From VRUE01 sp963718775 (lineage in GTDB: Bacteria > Actinomycetota > Thermoleophilia > Solirubrobacterales > 70-9), in contig OY970377.1 in assembly GCA_963718775.1 (NCBI GenBank), forward strand, positions 434,001 through 498,000: a stretch of 64,000 bases of DNA, given 5' to 3'. Positions 32,663 through 41,835 of this stretch are shown one piece after another. The notes under the pieces are model-generated. The model had not been told where the DNA came from. It made no database searches and worked only from the letters and a program-made list of their open reading frames with translations. Position 1 is the stretch's first letter; each line of letters starts with the position of its first letter. Made by a program: the position numbers and the translations under genes.

Positions 32663-34461
32663 ATGGGAGGACACGACGCCGAGCTGATCCTCGTCGCCGG
32701 CGCCCTGCTCGCCGCCGGCATCCTCGGCGCCCTGCTCGCCGATCGCATCCGCATCCCGGGACTGCTGCTCTTCCTCGGCCTGGGCATGCTTGCCGGCTCG
32801 GAGGGAATCGGCGGAATCGAGTTCGACGACGTCGAGCTGGCCCGGACCCTGGGCACGATCGCGCTCGTCCTCATCCTCTTCGAGGGCGGTCTGACGGCGG
32901 GCTGGTCGGAGATCCGCCCGGTGCTCGGCACGGCCGCCTCGCTGGCGACGATCGGGACCGCGGTAACCGCCTGCACGGCCGGGCTCGTCGCCCACTGGAT
33001 CTTCGGCATCAGCGTGCTGGAAGGGATGATCGTCGGCGCCGCGATCGCCGCCACCGACTCGGCGGCGATCTTCGCCGTGCTGCGTCGCTCGACCCTGAAA
33101 AAGACGGCTGGCGCGGACGCTGGAGGGTGAGTCGGGGATGAACGACCCGGTCGCCCTGCTGCTCGTGATCGGCTTCATCGAATGGATCCAGGAGCCCGGC
33201 TTCGGGCTCGCCGACATGGCCGGACTGCTCGCCCTCAAACTGGCGATCGGCGCCGTGATCGGCCTGGCGCTGGGCCGCCTCGCCGTGATCGCCCTCGACC
33301 GGGCGCGGCTGCCGACCGACGGGATCTACCCGGTCGCGACGATCGCGATCGCCGGGCTCGCCTTCGGCCTGGCCGAGGTCGCCCACGGCTCGGGATTCCT
33401 CGCCGTCTACCTCACCGCCCTCGCCCTCGGCTCGACCCGCATCCCGGCGCGGCGCACGATCGTCGCCTTCCACGAGGGCGTCGGCTGGGTCGCCCAGATC
33501 GGCCTCTTCATCCTGCTCGGCCTGCTCGTCTTCCCCAGCACGCTCGGCGACGTCGCCTGGGAAAGCCTCGCCCTCTCGGCCGTGCTGATCGTCCTCGCCC
33601 GCCCCCTCGCCGCCTTCGTCGCCACTGCCCTCTCCCCGCTCGACGTCCGCGAGCGGGCGATGCTGGGCTGGGCTGGGCTGCGCGGCGCGACGCCGATCTG
33701 GCTCGCCACCTTTCCGGTCGTCGCCGGCGTGGGCAGCGGCGAAGAGCTGTTCGCGATCGTCTTCTTCGTCGTCGTCACCTCGACCCTGATCCAGGGGGCG
33801 AGCTTCGAGCCGCTGGCCAGCCGCCTCGGCCTGACCACCGACGAGCCGGCGCTGCCGCGGCGCCTGCTCGAGTCGGGGCGAATCCGCCGCATGGGCGGCG
33901 ACGTCGTCTCCTACCGACTGCGCCCGGGGGCGGCGGCGGCCGGTCACCTGGTCCGCGAACTCGGCCTGCCGCGCGAGGCGCTGGTCAACGTGATCGTCCG
34001 CGACGGACACGCGATCCCGCCGCGCGGCTCGACCGAGGTGCGCGAGGGCGACGAGCTGCACATCCTCGTCCGCGGCGAGCTGCGCGAGGAGGTCGAGGAG
34101 CTGACCAAGCGCTGGCACGATGGGCCGATCGGCATTCCGACCCCGGAGCGCCTGCCGCCGCGCGGCGCGCCACAGATCTTCTCGGTGGGGCCGGCGATCG
34201 AGATCGAGGACCCCTCCGCGCCTGGCGCCGTCGACGGGATCGCGGTGGTCGCCATCCTGCGCAGCCGCCGCGACCACCCCAGCGCCCTGGTCGCGCTTGC
34301 CGACAGTCGCTACGCCCTGGTCACCGAGACCGTGGTGGCACTCGGCGATCGTCGCTCAGTGGCCCGTTGGTGCGAGCGCCGCGCCGAACGAGCCGGCAGA
34401 CGACCCAGCGGAGCGCGCCTGGTGGCAGGAGGTAATTGGTGCGCTGATGGCGCGGGGTTGA
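32663..34461 (+). CDS. NhaP2-like K+/H+ or Na+/H+ antiporter with RCK_C domain
   Basis: CPA1-type antiporter. Membrane domain of about twelve helices with GTIALVLILFEGGLTAG, AATDSAAIFAVLR and the ESGMNDPVALLL exchange motif; a C-terminal TrkA-C/RCK_C-like domain follows (VRELGLPREALVNVIVRDG, EGDELHILVRG). Extra base near 33109 (AAG followed by A) and another near 34360 are bridged. Its TGA lies inside the left arm of palindrome A4, where it converges with rpe. Confidence 0.88.
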
Positions 34462-34576
34462 GGTCTGCCCCGGCAGGGACTCCGCATAACTTTTTCGAGA
34501 GGCGGGGATTGCTGGCGCCCGATGGTGCGGCCGCGAAAAAGTACAAGACGCTCCGCCCCCGCCGGGGCGACCTCAA
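34458..34576 (-). repeat. Family A palindromic element, copy A4
   Basis: A 119-nt palindrome filling the gap between convergent antiporter and rpe genes; each arm contains the stop codon of one of the two genes. The core is reversed: AACTTTTTCGAGAGG near 34488 and GCGAAAAAGTACAAG near 34533, with CTGGCGCCCG in the loop. Outer arms align over about 24 bp with a one-base bulge. Confidence 0.88.
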
Positions 34577-35262
34577 GCAGCGCCGGCCGCGGCGACGATC
34601 TCTGCGTAGGCGGAAGCGGGGTCGTCGGTGTCGAAGATGGCTGAGCCGGCGACGAAGAGGGATGCACCGGCGTCCGCGACCGTGCCGGCGGTCTTGGTGT
34701 CGATGCCGCCGTCGACCTCGATCTTGGCCTTGCCGGCGCCGCGACTTCAGGCGTGAGACCTTGTCGGGTGAGCTCTCGATGAAAGCCTGGCCGCCCCAGC
34801 CGGGGTTGACGGTCATGCAAAGGACGATGTCGGCGAGGTCGCGCAGCTCGGCGAGGGTCTCGACCGGGGTGCCGGGGTTGAGCGCGATCCCCGCCAGACA
34901 GCCGAGCTCACGGATCGCGGCAAGGGTGCGGTTGGCGTGCGGCGTCGCCTCCTCGATGGAAGGTGATCGAGTCGGCGCCGGCCTCGGCGAAGGCCTCGAT
35001 CTGGCGTTCGGGCTGCTCGATCATCAGGTGGACGTCGAGGACGCCGCCGGCATCGTGGACCTGGTCGGCGATCGACGCGGCGACCAGCGGCCCGATCGTG
35101 ATCGGCGGCACGAAATGCCCGTCCATCACGTCGAAGTGGATGACCCGCGCGCCGGCATCCATCACCTCGGCGATCTGCGCGCCCAGCCGGCGAGCAGTCG
35201 GCCGAGAGGATCGAAGGCGCGACGCGCGGCGAAGCGATGACCTCCTGCATCCGCTCGCTCAT
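34573..35262 (-). CDS. rpe: Ribulose-phosphate 3-epimerase
   Basis: Pentose phosphate pathway and Calvin-cycle epimerase. APSILSAD, HFDVMDGHFVPPITIG, DVHLMIEQPERQ, MTVNPGWGGQAFI and EVDGGIDTKTAG are all present. ATG 35260-35262 overlaps the zinc-ribbon stop. Slips near 35197, 34960 and 34741; at 34960 the conserved FHxE histidine is missing, so the lesion there may be a two-base loss rather than one extra base. Confidence 0.92.
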
Positions 35263-35498
35263 ACCGGCCTCATCATCGAGTCCCCGCAGGTTTGACAGGT
35301 CATGTCCTCGGTGGTGCTCATCCGCGCGATCGTCTGGTGCTCGCCGCAGTTGGGGCACTGCGAGACGAGCTCGAAGCGGCGCAGACAGTACACGCAGCGA
35401 AAGCGGCCCGGCAGCTGCGTCGGGCGCAGCCAGGGCTCACCGCAACCAGGGCAGGCCGCCCGGCGCAGGACGCTCTCGCTCTCTCCCGCCTCACTCAT
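35259..35498 (-). CDS. Small zinc-ribbon protein
   Basis: About 79 residues with four CxxC pairs (CPGCG, CVYC, CPNCG, CQTCG) spaced as two zinc ribbons. No catalytic features. It overlaps rsmB by eight bases and rpe by four, so is translated in the rsmB-rpe run. I chose the ATG at 35496-35498; an in-frame ATG at 35510 is possible. Function unknown; a translation- or RNA-related role is only suggested by context. Confidence 0.75.
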   Translation of the reverse strand: MSEAGESESVLRRAACPGCGEPWLRPTQLPGRFRCVYCLRRFELVSQCPNCGEHQTIARMSTTEDMTCQTCGDSMMRPV

Positions 35499-36828
35499 CG
35501 CCAGCATCATCGCGCCTCAGGCGGCAGATGAAGAAGCCGGTGGTGCGATCGCGATCCGGACGGAGCTGAAAACGCTCTCCGCCGTCGACTTGCTCCTCGT
35601 TCTCCCGGGCGCTGATCGTGCAGGTCGAGTAGACGAGCGTGCCGCCCGGTCGGAGCGCCGCCCTCGCCCTTTGGAGGAGTTGGGCCTGGACCTCGACCAG
35701 GCGGTCGATGGTGGCCGGCGACTTGCGCCAGCGCGCGTCGGGGCGCGAGGCGAGGGCGCCCAGGTCGGAGCAGGGGGCGTCGAGGAGGACCCGGTCGAAG
35801 CCGGGGGCCATGCCCGGTTGCGCGGCATCGGTCTCGATCACGGTGACGCTGCGCAGGCCGAGGCGACGAGCCTGATCCGCGACTTCGGCGGCACGCTCGG
35901 GGTCGTTCTCCACCGAGATCACCTCGCCGCGGTCGCCCATCCGAGCGGCGATCTGGCCGGTCTTGATGCCGGGGCCGGCGCAGAGATCGAGGATGTGCTC
36001 GCCGGGCTGGGGGTCGAGGACCTCGACCACCGCGGCCGATCCCCGGCTCTGCGGAGTCAGCTCGCCAGCAGCGATCAGCTCCGGCACGAGGTCGCCGGTC
36101 CGCCCCTCGATCGCGATCATCTCCGGCAGCGCCAGCACCCCCTCGCTTGCAGTGCGCCTTTTGCTCCCGGTGGGTGCATAAGGCGCACCGGAACCAGCGG
36201 CGCGGGCGTCGATGCCGGCGTCGCGCAGCTTGGCGAGGATGGAGTCGCGGTCGGTGCGCAGGGTGTTGACGCGGAAGGCGACCTCGGGCGGCTCGTTGCA
36301 GGCGGCGAGCAGGGAGCGGGCCTGCTCGGGCCCCAGCTCGTCCCACCACATCTGCGCCAGCCAGAGCGGCGCCGAGTGGGCGACGGCGGCTGCCTGCGGG
36401 GTCGAGTCGTCGCCGAGCAGCGACTCGACCAACGAGGCGCGCTCGCGGGTCGCCCGGCGCAGGACGGCGTTGACCAGGCCGGCGGCATGCGCGGCGCCGG
36501 CCTGCTTGACCAGCTCCACCGCCTGGTCGACCGCGGCGTGGTCGGGGGTCCCGTCGGCGAAGAGCAGCTCGTACATGCCCAGCCGCAAGGCTCCCAGCAG
36601 CGGCGGGTCGAGATCGCGCAGCGGCCGGTCGACCAGCTGCGAGAGCGCCGCGTCGATCGTGCCGCGGCGCTGCACCGTGCCGTAGGCGAGCCGCTGCGCC
36701 TGGGCCCGCTCGCGAGCGTCGAGCGCACGCTCGTCGGCGGCTTCGCGGAAGGCGCGCTCGGTGTGGGCCTCTTCCTCGAAGGTCGCCCGGATCGTCTCGT
36801 AGGCGAGGGTGCGAGCCGGAGCAATCAT
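35491..36828 (-). CDS. rsmB: 16S rRNA (cytosine967-C5)-methyltransferase RsmB with in-frame insert
   Basis: N-terminal NusB-like RNA-binding domain (ERAQAQRLAYGTVQRRGTID) followed by a SAM domain with DLCAGPGIKT, DAPCSDLGALASRPDARW and the catalytic STCTISARENEEQV. Intact, 445 residues. A 44-bp palindrome at 36150-36193 encodes SGAPYAPTGSKRRTA between the N-terminal domain and the SAM domain, a segment absent from typical RsmB. Gene order fmt-rsmB is canonical. Confidence 0.94.
   Translation of the reverse strand: MIAPARTLAYETIRATFEEEAHTERAFREAADERALDARERAQAQRLAYGTVQRRGTIDAALSQLVDRPLRDLDPPLLGALRLGMYELLFADGTPDHAAVDQAVELVKQAGAAHAAGLVNAVLRRATRERASLVESLLGDDSTPQAAAVAHSAPLWLAQMWWDELGPEQARSLLAACNEPPEVAFRVNTLRTDRDSILAKLRDAGIDARAAGSGAPYAPTGSKRRTASEGVLALPEMIAIEGRTGDLVPELIAAGELTPQSRGSAAVVEVLDPQPGEHILDLCAGPGIKTGQIAARMGDRGEVISVENDPERAAEVADQARRLGLRSVTVIETDAAQPGMAPGFDRVLLDAPCSDLGALASRPDARWRKSPATIDRLVEVQAQLLQRARAALRPGGTLVYSTCTISARENEEQVDGGERFQLRPDRDRTTGFFICRLRRDDAGDE
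36150..36193. repeat. Family C palindrome, copy C2, inside rsmB
   Basis: Arms GCAGTGCGCCTTTTGC and GCATAAGGCGCACCGG pair with two mismatches. Minus-strand translation in the rsmB frame is SGAPYAPTGSKRRT, closely matching the peptide from copy C1 in ribD. Confidence 0.85.
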
Positions 36829-36839
36829 GACAATGGATC

Positions 36840-36895
36840 GCGTTCAAATCGCCACGGATTCGAACCCCCGGAAGTCACCGTGTCGATTTGAACGC
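36840..36895 (-). repeat. Family E palindrome, copy E1
   Basis: Arms GCGTTCAAATCGCCACGG (36840-36857) and CCGTGTCGATTTGAACGC (36878-36895) are complementary with one mismatch. It fills the rsmB-fmt gap and abuts the fmt stop codon (complement of 36896-36898). Inverted relative to copy E2 on the other side of fmt. Confidence 0.8.
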
Positions 36896-37803
36896 TCACA
36901 GTTTCGGCAGCTGGTGGCCGCGCAGGTAGGCGTCTGCCGCCATCGACTTGCCACCGGCCGGCTGCACCACCTCGAGCCGCAGGGCGCCCCGGCCGCAGCC
37001 GAGCAGCAGCGCCCCCCACTCGGCGCGCACCTCGCCGGCCTTGACGCCGACATCGACCGCGCGCGCTCGCCGCACCCCCAGCCGCTCGCCGCCGCTGGTC
37101 TCCAGATAGGCGCCAACGTGCGGAGTCAGCGCACGGACGATGCGGGCCAGCTCGACCGCCGGCCGCTTGGGGTCGAGGCGGCGCTCCAGCGAGGCGATCT
37201 TCTCCGCGTAGGTGGCCTCCGCATCGTCCTGCTCGACGAAATCGAGTCGCCCCTCGGCCAGCAGGTCGAATGCCCGCACCAGCAGCTCGCCGCCGAGCGT
37301 GGCCAGACTGCGCGGCAAGCGCTTCGAAGTCTTCCTCGGAGCCGATCGGCAGCTCCTCGCGGAGAGCGACCGGCCCGGAGTCGAGGCCCTCGGTCAGCTT
37401 CATCACGCAGACGCCCGGTGCGCTCGTCGCCGGCCATGATCGCCCGCTCGATCGGCGCCGCGCCGCGCCAGCGGGGCAGCAGCGATGGGTGGATGTTGAG
37501 CATCGGCCACTCCGAGAGCAGCGGCTCGCGGATCATCTGGCCGAAGGCGCAGACCGCGAGCGCCTGTGGCTGGACGGCGCGGATCTGCTCGAGCGCCGCC
37601 TCGTCGTTGACGTTCTCGGCCTGCAGCAGGTCGATCCCCAGCTCGGCGGCGGCCTCGGCGGCGGGTGGCGCCTGGGTGCGGCGCCCGCGGCCCTTGGGGC
37701 GATCGGGGGGCGTGACGACCAGCAGCGGCCTGTGCGCCGACTCGGCCAGCTGGCGCAGCACCGCCGCGGCGAACTCCGAGGTGCCGAGGTAGACCGTCCT
37801 CAC
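36896..37803 (-). CDS. fmt: Methionyl-tRNA formyltransferase
   Basis: Formylates initiator Met-tRNA. VRTVYLGTSEFAAAVLRQL, the catalytic segment NIHPSLLPRWRGAAPIERAI and the C-terminal OB-like domain (EWGALLLGCGRGALRLEVVQPAGGK in part) are seen. GTG start 37801-37803. Slips near 37412 and 37310 are single extra bases. The gene is bracketed by inverted copies of palindrome E. Confidence 0.92.
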
Positions 37804-37820
37804 GCGTCGCACTGTGGGCG

Positions 37821-37870
37821 CGTCAATCGACACGGTGACTGCCGGGTATTCGAGTCCGTGGCGATTGACG
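37821..37870 (+). repeat. Family E palindrome, copy E2
   Basis: Arms CGTCAATCGACACGG (37821-37835) and CCGTGGCGATTGACG (37856-37870) with one mismatch and a 20-nt loop containing CCGGGTATTCGAG. Lies between def and fmt, beginning 17 bp before the fmt start on the transcribed strand. Confidence 0.8.
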
Positions 37871-37873
37871 TGT

Positions 37874-38513
37874 TCACGCTGTGCTCTTCGGCTCACGATG
37901 CTCAGCGTCGGCATCGTCCTGCTCGTCCAGCGGCGGGCTGTAGCTGCTCGCCCTCGCGCAGGGCCCGCAGGGCGCCCTTGCGCTGCGCGCGCGGCGCGCG
38001 GTCGAGGATCAGCACGCCGTCGAGATGGTCGAGCTCGTGCTGGAGCACTCGCGCCTCCAGGCCCGAGGCCTCGATCTGCACCGGCTCGCCGTCGACGTCC
38101 AGCCCGCTGAAGCGGGCATGCAGGGGGCGCTCGACGTCCATCGAGACCCGCGGCAGGCTGAGGCAGCCCTCCTCGGCGACGACGATCTCGTCGGAGAGCC
38201 ACTCGACCTCCGGGTTGACCAGCGCCGTCGGCTCGCTGTCGGGGCCCGCCTGGAAGACGAGCAGGCGGCGCAGCACGCCGACCTGGGTCGCGGCCAGGCC
38301 GACGCCCATGGCGCCGCGCATGATCCCGATCATGCGCTCTACCTCGGCGCGCAGCTCGGGGCCGAACTCGCCGACCGGCGAGGCCTTGCTCTTCAGCACC
38401 GGATCGCCGAACTTGACCACCTGCGCAAGCGCCGCTTCGCGGCGCTCCAGCAGCTCGGCTTCGAGCCCGCTCTCGTCGCGCTCGTCGGTTTCAGTTTCGG
38501 CGTGCTCGCTCAC
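37874..38513 (-). CDS. def: Peptide deformylase
   Basis: Metalloprotease removing the N-terminal formyl group. The three family motifs are GVGLAATQVG, EEGCLSLP and QHELDHLDG, with Cys and His metal ligands intact. ATG 38513. The C-terminus depends on a probable extra base near 37927: read straight it ends at 37902; corrected it ends PPLDEQDDADAEHREPKSTA with a stop at 37874-37876. The tail is acidic in the corrected version. Confidence 0.93.
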
Positions 38514-38545
38514 AGATCAATTCTATGGACCGCCCCCTCCGGGGC

Positions 38546-38590
38546 TGAGTTCGCCTTTACTCGCGCTATACGCGAAGAAACGGGAACTCA
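38546..38590 (+). repeat. Family B palindrome, copy B2
   Basis: A 45-nt hairpin, arms TGAGTTCGCC and CGGGAACTCA, loop with CGCGCTATACGCGAAGAAA. Exactly the length and orientation of copy B1 at 8734. Lies in the priA-def gap, 12 nt from the priA stop. Confidence 0.75.
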
Positions 38591-38601
38591 CGGTCGCAGT
38601 C

Positions 38602-40791
38602 TTACTGGGGGTCAACGTCGACGGAGATCGCGACGTCGCGCAGGGAGCGGTCGGTGGCGAGGCGATCGACCGTCTCGCGCACGACGCCGACCGTCGCGTC
38701 GCGCTCGCCGGTCTTGAGCAGCAGGCGGCGGCGGTGGCGGTTGCGGACGCGGAACATCGGCGCCGGGCCGAGCAGGTCGGTGTCGTCGGGAAGGACCGGC
38801 ATGAGGGCCTGGGCGAGGTCGAGCGGAGACCCGGTCGAGGCGAACCTCGGACTCGGCCTTGAGGACGATCCTGATCAGGTGCGAGAAGGGCGGGTAGCGC
38901 AGCGCCTGGCGGCGCTCGATCTCCTCGCCGAGGAAGGCGGCCGCGTCGTGACGACCGGCGTGGACGATGCTGGGCGCGGTCGGCGCCAGGGTCTGGACGA
39001 TCACCTCGCCGCCGGCGGCGCCGCGACCGCTGCGACCGGCGAGCTGGGCGACCATCGCGAAGGTCCGCTCGGCGGCGCGGAAGTCGGGGAAGCGCAGGGT
39101 GGCGTCGGCGTCGAGGATCGCGCTCAGCGTCACCTCGGGGAAGTCGTGCCCCTTGGCGACCATCTGGGTGCCGACGAGGACGGCGCTCTCGGCCTCGCCG
39201 AAGGCGGCGAGGATGCGGGCATGGGCGCCACGGCCGCTGGCCGTGTCGGCGTCGAGGCGGAAGACCGGCATCGGCGCCAGCCGCTCGGCCAGCAGCGCCT
39301 CGACCTGCTCGGTGCCGACGCCGGCGCGCGAGAGCGTGGTCGAGTCGCAATCGCCGCAGGCGCGCGGCAGCGGCTCGGAATGGGCGCAGTGATGGCAGAC
39401 GAGGCGGCCGCTGTGGCGGTGGACGATCAGCGAGACGTCGCAGTTGGGACAGTCCCAGTGACGCCCGCAGGACCGGCAGGTGAGCCAGGGCGCGAAGCCG
39501 CGCCGGTTGACCATCACGATCGCCTTCGCCCCGGCCTCGCGGACGCGGCCGAGCGCCTCCCAGGTGGCGGGATGCAGCGGGCCGGAGCGGGGATCGGCCT
39601 CGCTCATGTCGAGCACCCGCACCGGCGGCATCGGGCGGCCGTCGACGCGGTGGGGCAGCTCCAGCGGGGCAGCTCCAGCCACGACTCGGGCCGCGGCGTC
39701 GCCGTGCCGGCGACGAGCACGGCGCCGCACTCGGCGGCACGGCGCCGGGCCACCGTGCGGGCGTCGTAACAGGGGTCGCCCTCCTGCTTGTAGGAGGCGT
39801 CGTGCTCCTCGTCGATCACGATCAGGCCGAGGTCCTGCAGCGGCGCGAAGACAGCCGAGCGGGGGCCGACGCAGACGCTCGCTTCGCCGCCGCGCAGGCG
39901 GCGCCATTCGTCGTAGCGCTCGCCGTCGGAGAGGGCCGAGTGCAGGACGGCGAAACGGTCGCCGAGCCGCGCGCGGAAACGCGCCACCGCCTGCGGCGCC
40001 AGGCCGATCTCCGGGACGAGGACGATCGCGCCCTTGCCTCGCGCCAGCGCCGCCTCGACCGCGGCCAGGTAGACCTCGGTCTTGCCCGAGCCGGTGACGC
40101 CGTGGAGGAGCAGCTCGCGAGGGGCGCCTGCTTCGCCATCGAGCGCCGCAACGATCCCCTCGACCGCCGCGGTCTGCTCGGGGAGCAGCTCGGGGCGCCC
40201 GCCGCGGGCGCCGACCTCGGGGTGGCTGGAACGCCGCCGCACCCGCGAGCTGCGGGTGGCGATCAGGCCGCGCTCCTCGAGGCGGCGCAGCACGGCGCGA
40301 TCGGCGCCAACCGCCGCGGCCAGCTCGCCGGCCGACATCTCCCCCGCCCGCAACGCCTCCAGCACGGCGCGCTGCTTGACCCCGAGGCGCTCTCCGCCCC
40401 TCAGCGCCTCCTCGCCGGCGGCGGCGATCTCGGCGCGCAGCTCGAGGCGTGAGCGCACCCGCTGTCCTGCGGCGCCGGTTCCCGGTGGCAGCACCAGCTG
40501 CAGGCCGCGCGAGGGCGTCGAGCAGTACTCGCGGGCGATCCAGAGGCCGAGCCGGACCAGCTCCGCCGGCGTCCCCGCCTCGAGCGCCTCGAGCGGCTCG
40601 GCCAGCCGCTCCGGCGGCAGCTCGGAGGCCTCGGCAAGCTCGACGACGACGCCGAGCACGCGCTGACGGCCGAAGGGAATGCGGACGACGCTGCCCACCT
40701 CGAGATCGGCCATCGCCTCAGGCAAGCGGTAGTCGAAGGGCCCGCGCAGGGCACGGGCGGTGGTGAGCGGCTCAACCTTCGCTATCGACAC
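38602..40791 (-). CDS. priA: Primosomal protein N' (PriA helicase-like)
   Basis: Replication restart protein. Walker A HGVTGSGKTEVYLAAV, the IDEEHDASYKQEG box, zinc cysteines (CRSCGRHWDCPNCD, CHHCAHS, CGDCDS) and motif GTQMVAKGHDFPEVT are present. GTG at 40789-40791 fits; an upstream in-frame start exists. The frame is lost near 39670, where a GGCAGCTCCAGC-type unit is repeated, and near 38865. Actinobacterial PriA often lacks helicase activity; Walker A is complete here. Confidence 0.9.
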
Positions 40792-40840
40792 TGGGTCACG
40801 GTATGGAGGAGTGCGGACGGCGTGGGTATGCTGAGCGGCG

Positions 40841-41350
40841 ATGGCGCTCAATCTCAGTCCGGGAGAGCAGGTGATCTTCCAGGGCCATCCTTCCTGGCGG
40901 GCGATCCTCGGCTTCTACCTGAAGGGCATCCTCGTCGCGGCGATCGTCGGCGTACTCGCCAGGCTCTTCGACGTGAGCAGCGCCACGGTCTTCCTGATCG
41001 TCCTCGTGATCGTCGGCCTTACCGTCCTGATCGGCTTCGTCAAGCGGATCGCGACGACCTACACGATCACCGACCGCCGCCTCAACATCCGCCGCGGCAT
41101 CATCTCTCGCGAGGTTCAGGAGACCCGCCTCGAGCGGGTCCAGAACGTCAACTACCAGCAGTCGGTCTACCAGCGCCTGATGCAGATCGGCGACGTCGAT
41201 TTCGACACGGCAGCGGGCGACGACTACAACTTCGTCTTCGCCGGGGTGGCTGACCCCCAAGACGTCGTACACAGGGTCGACCAGGCGACGGGAACGGGTA
41301 CTGCCGGGACACACGGACTAGGCGAGCCTCAACCGCCAACTACTGGCTGA
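40841..41350 (+). CDS. Membrane protein with bacterial PH domain (DUF304/bPH2)
   Basis: Two transmembrane helices (ILGFYLKGILVAAIVGVLA, VFLIVLVIVGLTVLIGFV) are followed by a bPH2 domain with the typical TYTITDRRLNIRRGIISRE and TRLERVQNVNYQQSVYQRL. Probably an envelope-associated protein of unknown role. 169 residues, intact. Diverges from priA across 49 bp and ends 13 nt before palindrome A5. Confidence 0.85.
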   Translation: MALNLSPGEQVIFQGHPSWRAILGFYLKGILVAAIVGVLARLFDVSSATVFLIVLVIVGLTVLIGFVKRIATTYTITDRRLNIRRGIISREVQETRLERVQNVNYQQSVYQRLMQIGDVDFDTAAGDDYNFVFAGVADPQDVVHRVDQATGTGTAGTHGLGEPQPPTTG

Positions 41351-41362
41351 CTTTTGCGGGAG

Positions 41363-41477
41363 GGCGGGATCCGGGTGGGGGTTTCGCTTAACTTTTTCGA
41401 GGATCGTCGATTGCTGACGCCTCGGGCGAGCTGCCGCGAAAAAGTACAAGACGCTTCACCCCCACCCGGATCCCGCC
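41363..41477 (-). repeat. Family A palindromic element, copy A5
   Basis: A 115-nt palindrome with perfect 20-bp arms (41363-41382, 41458-41477). Core reversed: CTTAACTTTTTCGAGG near 41387 and CGCGAAAAAGTACAAG near 41435, with GCTGACGCCTCG in the loop. Lies just past the PH-domain gene. Confidence 0.92.
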
Positions 41478-41718
41478 AGCGGCGCCCGGACGTCAGTCAG
41501 TAGCAAGCGCCTCCAGCAGTCCCAGGCGAAGCCAGTCGCCACCAGCTCACAAACTGCAGCGGCCGGGAGCCGTGGTTGGGAGCTGGATTGAGCCCCCTCG
41601 CCTTTCCTCCTGAGCTTCTTCACCTCGAACGCTGCGGAACTGCGGTGGGTGACTAGACCTTGCAGATGCTCGCGATCTGACGCTTAAAGCTGAAGCGCTC
41701 TACCGAAACGGCTCCGTT
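41478..41718. other. Spacer between palindromes A5 and A6
   Basis: About 240 bp with no gene or RNA I can recognise. A short minus-strand frame ending FKRQIASICKV near 41660 has no start or homologue I know. The region is between convergent genes and flanked by two inverted family A copies. Confidence 0.4.
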
Positions 41719-41835
41719 GGCGGGGACGGGGTAGGGGTGAAACGTCTTGTACTTTTTGGCGGAAGCTCAATCGAGGCGCCAGCTATCCGGCGATCCTCCA
41801 AAAAGTTAAGTGGAACCCCTGCCCCCGTCCCCGCC
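41719..41835 (+). repeat. Family A palindromic element, copy A6
   Basis: A 117-nt palindrome, arms 41719-41738 and 41815-41835 complementary with a one-base bulge. Core CTTGTACTTTTTGG, GAGGCGCCAGC and CCAAAAAGTTAAG; the CG next to the T-run has changed to GG and its partner to CC, a compensatory change. Its right edge touches the metK stop. Confidence 0.92.

Noticed and set aside
36840..36895. A tRNA-like T-arm (GATTCGAACCCC) in the E1 palindrome
   Set aside because: No acceptor, D or anticodon arms fit around it, and the sequence is better explained as a hairpin with a second copy at 37821-37870.
41478..41718. A tRNA gene near 41640-41725 suggested by a GGTAGAGC-like stretch
   Set aside because: No T-arm, anticodon stem or acceptor pairing could be assembled around it.
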